Position numbers and translations under genes: made by a program
Shown here: positions 30,140 to 35,237 of the stretch, one piece after another
Position numbering within the stretch: the stretch's first letter is position 1
How the letters are laid out: every line of letters starts with the position of its first letter
Notes under the pieces: generated by a model
Told to the model about the DNA's origin: nothing
What the model saw: the letters and a program-made list of their open reading frames with translations, nothing else
Databases searched by the model: none
Source: a virus
Strand: one strand, 5' to 3'
IMG/VR virus record: IMGVR_UViG_3300035187_002201
Location: 1 to 35,237 of that record
Length of the DNA stretch: 35,237 nucleotides

Positions 30140-31916
30140 ATCAGAAATTGCTCATTGGAGAGGCTTCAACAATTGGCAAGTGGTTTCAAAGCAATATGAA
30201 ATCACTGATCGCAATAGATGGAATAATGAATATGCTGAATGGAGAGCAAAGAATGATGCTATCAGTGCTAAAAATCCATTAAGCCATACTGAATTTCAAA
30301 GGGATTATGCTCATCTATTGCAATCAAAGAATGGTACTGTGCCACTGATAGAGAATAAGCCTGCTCAACCTGATCCAATGCTCAAGGCATCTCAAAGGTT
30401 TGATTATAACATGCAAAAGCTTTGCTCTGTCTATGGCTACTTTTCAGAGGCAGATCTTCGCATTCCATTTATCAGAGCAGCAAGACTTATCAAAACTACA
30501 TGGCTTCAATATGGTCAAGTAACAGAAAATAAAGATGAGCCTCTCTTTATCAGATCAAATCCCAATGATCCAAATAGTGAGCTTGTTTATAATACATATC
30601 GAGCAAAGCTATCAGGCCTTAGAGATCATCCAGCTAAGGATTGCATCTTTAGAATGATCACAAATGAAGATATCTTTTTCAATGATACTTTGATCGCTAT
30701 TTTTAGAGTTGCCAAGAGCTTGCGAGCTCAAAATAAAATAGTTGATCTATGCTCTGTTCATGATGAATATCGTATGCAATTTGATGTGCTAAAAAAAGAC
30801 TTGCCACAATTGACTGATGTTGATTGGATTGCTGATGTACTGACAACAATTGAATATAACTATGATACTTTATCAAGTGAAATCTTTGTTGAAGAAACGG
30901 TCAATCAGCATATCAAGTGGTATATTGCAGCAAGGACAAGTTATCTTGATGATCTTAAGGCTCAGCTATTAAGGCAAGGCATCTCTTTGGCATGGCTAGA
31001 CGAAAACTATCAAAAGCATATGCAAGTATTAAAAGCGATGACTCCCATGAAGATTGAGAGTTTCAGTAGTCAAATTGACGAGGCTTTAAGCATGATGGAG
31101 AATAGGTCTGATGGCATCAGCACCGATCTAAAAGACCTCGACCACATGATGAAACTTAGGAATGGATGTCTTTATTATATCGGAGGTCGTCCAGGTATGG
31201 GAAAGACGGCGTTGTCATTGCATTTTCTTTTGCTCTCCCAATTGCGAGATCAGAGAAAAAAGGTTTTATTCTTTAGCCTTGAGATGAGCAAAGAGCAATT
31301 GATCAATCGATTGATTTGCTCAGTTGGAGGCATCAACGCCAATATGCTTAAAGACAAAAGATTAAGCGATTTAGATCAAGATACTTTTGAGCAATACTAT
31401 TTAGCAGCTAAAGCGATTAAGGCCTTAGACATAACTTTGATTGATCAAGGCGTTGATACAATCACATCTCTTCAATCAACTTGTGAGCAAGTGAAAGATA
31501 GGGATAAGAATTTAGGCTTGATCGTAGTTGACTATCTCCAATTGTTAAAGGGATCAGGACAAAATAAAAACCAAATCAGAGAGCAAGAAGTCAGTGAGAT
31601 CAGCAGAGCCTTAAAGCTTCTTGCCAAGAAGTGCGATTGTCCAGTGATTTGCTTAACTCAGCTTAATCGTCAAGTCGAGGGGAGACATGAAAAGAGACCA
31701 AGCCTAAGCGATCTTAGAGAGTCAGGATCACTTGAGCAAGATGCTGATGCTGTGCTTATGCTTTTTAGAGCTGACTATTATGACAAGGATGCATCGCCAA
31801 ACCTAGAGATTATCGTTGCAAAGAATAGGCATGGCTCATTGGGAACAGCAACAGTTGAATTTGATAGAGAAACTCAAAGAATTTCAGATCTCCCATTTTC
31901 TCAGACTAAATGGTAA
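30126..31916 (+). CDS. dnaB: replicative DNA helicase, DnaB family, with N-terminal extension
   Basis: 596 residues from ATG 30126 (AGGAG upstream). Walker A GGRPGMGKT (353-361), then FFSLEMSKEQLINRL, Walker B LIVVDYLQLL, and SDLRESGSLEQDADAVLML are standard DnaB C-terminal motifs. The DnaB N-terminal helical domain begins only at about residue 165; E. coli DnaB is 471 residues with Walker A near 231, so this protein carries about 120-165 extra N-terminal residues of unknown role (aromatic and charged, WRGFNNWQVV, NRWNNEYAEW). It should be loaded by the initiator encoded across the promoter. Confidence 0.9.
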   Translation: MALSESEIAHWRGFNNWQVVSKQYEITDRNRWNNEYAEWRAKNDAISAKNPLSHTEFQRDYAHLLQSKNGTVPLIENKPAQPDPMLKASQRFDYNMQKLCSVYGYFSEADLRIPFIRAARLIKTTWLQYGQVTENKDEPLFIRSNPNDPNSELVYNTYRAKLSGLRDHPAKDCIFRMITNEDIFFNDTLIAIFRVAKSLRAQNKIVDLCSVHDEYRMQFDVLKKDLPQLTDVDWIADVLTTIEYNYDTLSSEIFVEETVNQHIKWYIAARTSYLDDLKAQLLRQGISLAWLDENYQKHMQVLKAMTPMKIESFSSQIDEALSMMENRSDGISTDLKDLDHMMKLRNGCLYYIGGRPGMGKTALSLHFLLLSQLRDQRKKVLFFSLEMSKEQLINRLICSVGGINANMLKDKRLSDLDQDTFEQYYLAAKAIKALDITLIDQGVDTITSLQSTCEQVKDRDKNLGLIVVDYLQLLKGSGQNKNQIREQEVSEISRALKLLAKKCDCPVICLTQLNRQVEGRHEKRPSLSDLRESGSLEQDADAVLMLFRADYYDKDASPNLEIIVAKNRHGSLGTATVEFDRETQRISDLPFSQTKW

Positions 31917-31927
31917 ATATTCATCAC

Positions 31928-31979
31928 TTTGTAAAAATATTATTTAATTTTGTAAAAAAGTTATTGACATTTGTAAAAA
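31928..31979 (+). repeat. three TTTGTAAAAA repeats spaced exactly 21 bp
   Basis: Copies at 31928-31937, 31949-31958 and 31970-31979, starts 21 bases apart, so all lie on one face of the helix. The third lies in the spacer of the promoter below. TTGTAAA also occurs at the symmetric promoter (29807-29813). Confidence 0.7.
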
Positions 31980-31992
31980 AATCATTTACATT
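31964..31992 (+). promoter_or_regulatory. promoter for the recT-like operon
   Basis: TTGACA (31964-31969), 17-bp spacer, TACATT (31987-31992). Start near 31999, about 24 bases before the first downstream ATG. It is overlapped by the triple repeat, so it is likely regulated. Confidence 0.75.
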
Positions 31993-32022
31993 AAACATAT
32001 CAAGACAAGCAAGTCAAACAAC

Positions 32023-32244
32023 ATGATCATCAAGATCAGAAAGCAGCACAAAATGCAACATTCACCAAAATGCGGATTATTCCCAACAGTCGACAAACGA
32101 CACCTAGAAGAAGGCATGCGCCAAGAGTATCAAGCTCAACTCAAAGCAGAGCAAAGAGCAGCATTCATTAACAATGTTGGCCATTTCTTGCTAGTAGCCG
32201 TTTTTCATAGCATTTGGATTTATTTCGGTTTTTTCTGGAGATAA
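32023..32244 (+). CDS. 73-residue membrane protein, unknown
   Basis: A basic N terminus (about residues 1-20), a charged helix (about 28-48, EEGMRQEYQAQLKAEQRAAF), and a C-terminal hydrophobic, aromatic segment (about 52-72, FLLVAVFHSIWIYFGFF) that should be a membrane helix. No ribosome site is clear at ATG 32023; an ATG at 32053 is an alternative. First gene after the regulated promoter. Possible superinfection or host-takeover protein; function unknown. Confidence 0.5.
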   Translation: MIIKIRKQHKMQHSPKCGLFPTVDKRHLEEGMRQEYQAQLKAEQRAAFINNVGHFLLVAVFHSIWIYFGFFWR

Positions 32245-32248
32245 CAAA

Positions 32249-32488
32249 ATGGACACAATCACAAGATTAAACATCAGACAGCTCGACCTTCTTGGTGTTC
32301 TCATGCACAGCCTTAATCATCTTTGCATCGATTGGACGATTGACTGTGACGACATTGAAATCGTTGTATCTGAAGATCAGATGATCACTTTAAAGGTAAA
32401 AAACTTTGGCCTGCCTGCAGATTGCCATGCCAAAGACATCTATGCTCACATCCTAAATCAACTCAACTCACTCACCAAAAAGGTATAA
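32249..32488 (+). CDS. 79-residue hypothetical protein
   Basis: ATG 32249 has GGAG eight bases upstream, so it is probably translated. The order is an N-terminal helix (RLNIRQLDLLGVLMHSLNHL), two strands (IEIVVSEDQMITLKVKNF) and a C-terminal helix (IYAHILNQLNSLTKKV). No family recognised. Lies between the membrane protein and the recombinase in the same operon. Confidence 0.6.
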   Translation: MDTITRLNIRQLDLLGVLMHSLNHLCIDWTIDCDDIEIVVSEDQMITLKVKNFGLPADCHAKDIYAHILNQLNSLTKKV

Positions 32489-32492
32489 AAAA

Positions 32493-33356
32493 ATGGCAGT
32501 TTTCAAAGATGTACAAGATATCGCTGACTCAATGGATAGCCTTGTAAAAATCGCAAACTTTCTTGCTCATGGCAGCTGGACACCTCAAATTATTGTGCGC
32601 GCATATCTCACCTATGGCATCAAATACGGTTGGAATATCGCTCAAACAATGGAAAATTTGCATGTCATGCAAGGTGGCAAATTGGCTTATCAAGTACATG
32701 CTTTCATTGGTTTGGTGTTGTCATCAGGCAAAGCAGATCGCATAGATACAGTAGAGAGCACAGATAGACTATGTACTATCGAATGCAAGCGCCGCGATAG
32801 CAAAACCGTGCATCGCATCACTTTTACCATTGAGATGGCACAACAAGCAAACTTAACCAAGTCGCCAAATTGGCAAAAAATGCCTAAGCAAATGCTTCAA
32901 GCTCGTTGCCGCACCATGGCTTTGCGAGAGGTTTTTGCAGATGTGATCAGTGGCTATGATGCAGTGGAGATGATCGATTCAGCATGGGATATGACTGAGG
33001 AAGAGAAGCTCAGAGCCATGGACGAGGTACAAGATACAGCTATCGCTGATTCTGTTGCTCATGAAAAAATGAAGGCAGACCGCAGACCAGGTACCAAAAA
33101 AGCAGGTGCAGATGTTTCTAAGATGCCTCAGCCTGTACAAGTGCAGCCTGTACAAGTGCAGCCTGTACAAGTGCAACCTGTGCAGCCTGTGCAGTCGCCA
33201 CCGATAGGTCAAGAGCCTTTGTTTCCAAGTGATCAAAAGAAAGCTATTGAGCAGCAGGCTTATAGAGATAGAGATTTAGATGTTCATCGGTGGAGAGATG
33301 CAGACATGGACGAGGATGATGTTAAGGATTGGCGGGAGTCTTGGAAGGTTAAATAA
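32493..33356 (+). CDS. RecT/Bet-like single-strand annealing protein
   Basis: 287 residues. The core (about residues 1-170) has TPQIIVRAYLTYGIKYGWNI, MQGGKLAYQVHAFIGLVLSS and the helical NWQKMPKQMLQARCRTMALR-EVFADVISGYDAVE motif, the usual end of RecT-type annealases. A Pro/Val/Gln linker (about 213-235) made by a 15-bp tandem repeat joins it to an acidic C-terminal tail (DLDVHRWRDADMDEDDVKDW). It should anneal SSB-coated strands during replication or recombination. No partner exonuclease gene was recognised in the window. It ends 8 bases into the convergent reductase gene. Confidence 0.8.
   Translation: MAVFKDVQDIADSMDSLVKIANFLAHGSWTPQIIVRAYLTYGIKYGWNIAQTMENLHVMQGGKLAYQVHAFIGLVLSSGKADRIDTVESTDRLCTIECKRRDSKTVHRITFTIEMAQQANLTKSPNWQKMPKQMLQARCRTMALREVFADVISGYDAVEMIDSAWDMTEEEKLRAMDEVQDTAIADSVAHEKMKADRRPGTKKAGADVSKMPQPVQVQPVQVQPVQVQPVQPVQSPPIGQEPLFPSDQKKAIEQQAYRDRDLDVHRWRDADMDEDDVKDWRESWKVK
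33129..33194 (+). repeat. 15-bp tandem repeat encoding PVQVQ
   Basis: Three exact copies of CAGCCTGTACAAGTG (33129-33173) followed by a degenerate copy and two shorter CCTGTGCAG units. In frame, so it lengthens a flexible linker without breaking the gene; copy number may vary between isolates. Confidence 0.85.
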
Positions 33357-35237
33357 GGCAGACACCACCTGCACAGGCAGGATCCACTTGTGCAGGCTCA
33401 ACATAGCCACCAAGATTTAAATCAACATTTGACCAATCAGCATTAAGCAATTTGTTATATTTTTCAATCATTTGAGCATCATCTTTATTTACTGATTGAT
33501 AAGGTGCATTTTCATATACATGATCACCATAGTCGGATAAAAGAGATATACCTCTCACTCTATCCCTCAAATCCCAAATTCGATTTGTGAGATCATCCCA
33601 TTCATCAGCCTTGACCGTGCAGGTATTGCTCACATTGTGAGTAATTTTTCTTTGATCGATTTCTCTCATTGATGTAGTCGGTGCAACCCAATATTTTTGA
33701 ACCAATTCGACATTTGTTAAAAAGGCATTTGCATTTATATCTGATCGCAAAACAGCTTCATCTGGTGCTTCACATGCAAAAGACACAATACCAACTTGTG
33801 CATCTCTATCATCGCACACCTCAGGCAACTTGTTTAAAATCTCTTGCCAAATTGGATTTATTTTATTGATGCGCATAGTACGAATATACTTTTTTGCATG
33901 ATATGGATGGATGCCAGCTGAACAGCCTGCCACTGTGGACGAGTTGCCACTTGGTTTAATCGTGGTGCATCTTAAAGCCGCGTTAATCCCAATCAAATCG
34001 GCGATTTTTTTATTTTCTTGCTGAATAAGACTTGCACCATGTTGGAGAGCAAGAGGATGTAAACTAAGATCAGGTTTGCTCATCATGCCTGTCATAGACA
34101 CGCCTAAAAGTGCATCTCTCTCTATGATCTTTTGTGTGATTTCTCCAAGATATCCCGCTCTTGTGTAGCTAGCTTGGATCGTGCCTAAAAACGCAGCAGC
34201 TTTACAGGCTTCATAAAAATGATCAGTATCTCTCACATTTGGAATAACAATTTCATTAAGATTGCAAACAGCCCAACCACTATGAGAAATCCCATTTTCA
34301 TCTTTAAATGTTGGATACAATCCAATCTCACCACATGGATTTGTCGCATGCTCTTGACTACTAGCAAAGAAGAATCCAGGTTCTCCGAATTGCTTGGCAT
34401 TCTCGATGATCTGCTTAAAGAAATCTTTCTCTTCTGTACCATCCAAGACAATTTGCGCGCTGATATTCGCATATGCTCTTTGAGGTTGATCGATCCACCA
34501 AGAGCCCGTTTTTGCAGTCATCATCTCTTCATCATCAGGTGAAAAGAGAGCAATCGTTGCCGCTCGTCTTGAGCTCAAAAGAGCAGCATGTGATATGTGC
34601 ATGAAGATATCAAAGCATTGAATTGATCGCAGTTTCTCTTGGCCTTGATCCACTGCCAAATCTAAAAGTGATTTAACTTTTTCAATCGCTGTTTTGAGTA
34701 CTTGAGGCCCTGGAGCTACTCCACCGATAGAGATGGGAGCACCCTCTGGTCGTACTCTATCATAATGGAAATTGATGGCATATTGACCCTTGCCATCATG
34801 TGGTAGGTAGCTTGTGATCAAGGCATCGATTGCATCAGCCCATCCCTCGATTGAGTCTTCAACAACATGCACAACAGACAATCTTGAATCTCTTTGCTCT
34901 TTGGTAATCAGTGCAGGCAATCTTGCGATATGTGGCTTTTGCACTGAAAAACCGACACCGCACCCGCTCATCAAGAGCCAAAAACCTTCAGCAAAAAATC
35001 TTGGTCGATCGACATAAGAAGCAGTACAATTGTACATTCTCATGTTGTTTCTCTCAATGGCAACACCTGCAAATTGTGTTGAGCGCTGAGATGGGAATAT
35101 GATTTTCTTAAATACAAAATCTTCAAAAACCTTGTCAATTTGTGGCTTCAAAGATGGGAATTTTTTTGAGTGCATATCTCGAACGCGAATCATCGCATCA
35201 ATATAGTTTTCTCTAGTGCCGTCTGATTTGATCTTGG
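33349..35237 (-). CDS. nrdJ: adenosylcobalamin-dependent (class II) ribonucleotide reductase, 5' end outside window
   Basis: Visible are 628 residues; 614 of them follow an internal Met at 35193, and the frame stays open to the window end. Numbering from that Met: C56 (MYNCTASY), NPCGEI (285-290) with C287 as the radical cysteine, C310 as the likely second redox cysteine, TTIKPSGNSSTVAGCSAGIH with HPYHAKKYIRTM near the middle, and a C-terminal CxxxxC (ACAGGVC) for re-reduction. This layout is that of monomeric B12-dependent ribonucleoside triphosphate reductases. It supplies deoxynucleotides and needs no oxygen. It converges on the RecT-like gene. No cobalamin riboswitch is within view. Confidence 0.9.
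   Translation of the reverse strand, partial: KIKSDGTRENYIDAMIRVRDMHSKKFPSLKPQIDKVFEDFVFKKIIFPSQRSTQFAGVAIERNNMRMYNCTASYVDRPRFFAEGFWLLMSGCGVGFSVQKPHIARLPALITKEQRDSRLSVVHVVEDSIEGWADAIDALITSYLPHDGKGQYAINFHYDRVRPEGAPISIGGVAPGPQVLKTAIEKVKSLLDLAVDQGQEKLRSIQCFDIFMHISHAALLSSRRAATIALFSPDDEEMMTAKTGSWWIDQPQRAYANISAQIVLDGTEEKDFFKQIIENAKQFGEPGFFFASSQEHATNPCGEIGLYPTFKDENGISHSGWAVCNLNEIVIPNVRDTDHFYEACKAAAFLGTIQASYTRAGYLGEITQKIIERDALLGVSMTGMMSKPDLSLHPLALQHGASLIQQENKKIADLIGINAALRCTTIKPSGNSSTVAGCSAGIHPYHAKKYIRTMRINKINPIWQEILNKLPEVCDDRDAQVGIVSFACEAPDEAVLRSDINANAFLTNVELVQKYWVAPTTSMREIDQRKITHNVSNTCTVKADEWDDLTNRIWDLRDRVRGISLLSDYGDHVYENAPYQSVNKDDAQMIEKYNKLLNADWSNVDLNLGGYVEPAQVDPACAGGVCLI

Noticed and set aside
32979-33236. 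Minus-strand frame with HRLHLYRL repeats
   Set aside because: The repeats are simply the reverse complement of the PVQVQ-coding tandem repeat in the RecT-like gene.
33368-33396. Perfect inverted repeat CCTGCAC/GTGCAGG at the convergent recT/nrdJ ends as a terminator
   Set aside because: No T-run follows on either strand, and the bases encode the conserved C-terminal CxxxxC region of the reductase.
35194-35237. Treating the ATG at 35193 as the reductase start
   Set aside because: The frame continues upstream with KIKSDGTRENYIDA-like residues typical of the enzyme's N-terminal region, so the gene is cut by the window edge.
1-35237. tRNA genes, integrase and attachment sites
   Set aside because: No cloverleaf, tyrosine integrase motif or large serine integrase was seen; the only site-specific recombinase is the short resolvase/invertase type.

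Overview
The window is a 35 kb piece of an AT-rich tailed-phage genome (Caudoviricetes), either a free phage or a prophage. It looks siphovirus-like: there is a tail tube protein, a frameshifted G/GT tail chaperone, a tape measure protein and tip/fibre genes, but no contractile sheath gene. The head module resembles the Mu-type set (DUF935-like portal, gpI-like protease with a nested scaffold, MuF-like protein, DUF2190-like decoration protein). No integrase, tRNA gene, CRISPR array or rRNA is visible. The host cannot be named from the sequence. GATC is unusually frequent by eye. Both window ends cut genes: a tail fibre at the left and a class II ribonucleotide reductase at the right.

Layout. 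From 25,045 down to 1, almost everything lies on the minus strand as one tightly overlapped late block: hypothetical protein, SSB, ribbon-helix-helix protein, small and large terminase, an accessory cassette (MazG-like protein, DNA methyltransferase, two small proteins, serine recombinase, and one opposing membrane/coiled-coil gene), then portal, protease/scaffold, decoration protein, capsid, MuF-like protein, connector, neck protein, tail terminator, tail tube, G/GT, tape measure, four tail-tip proteins, two small proteins and a beta-solenoid fibre. From 25,130 to 26,857 a plus-strand operon carries ThyX, a zinc ribbon, a lytic transglycosylase and a dCMP deaminase. From 26,850 to 27,525 lies a region of repeated stem-loops around one GroES-like gene. 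A GIY-YIG homing endonuclease follows; it is flanked by two copies of the 3' end of the replication initiator gene. The initiator (28,323-29,774, minus) contains an iteron array. It is transcribed divergently, from a nearly perfectly symmetric promoter pair, from a Cro-like regulator, a DnaB-type helicase with a long N-terminal extension, small genes and a RecT-like annealase.

How the parts work together. The initiator, helicase, SSB and RecT-like protein make up replication and recombination. Ribonucleotide reductase, dCMP deaminase and ThyX form a route to dTTP. Terminase, portal and capsid genes package DNA, and the lytic transglycosylase serves lysis or entry. The main points of interest are the homing endonuclease cassette with its duplicated, synonymously diverged gene end; the GGGAAAA -1 frameshift site that joins two tail-chaperone frames; the repeated CAGATA-AGCC stem-loop family; the symmetric divergent promoter; and the iteron array in the initiator gene.
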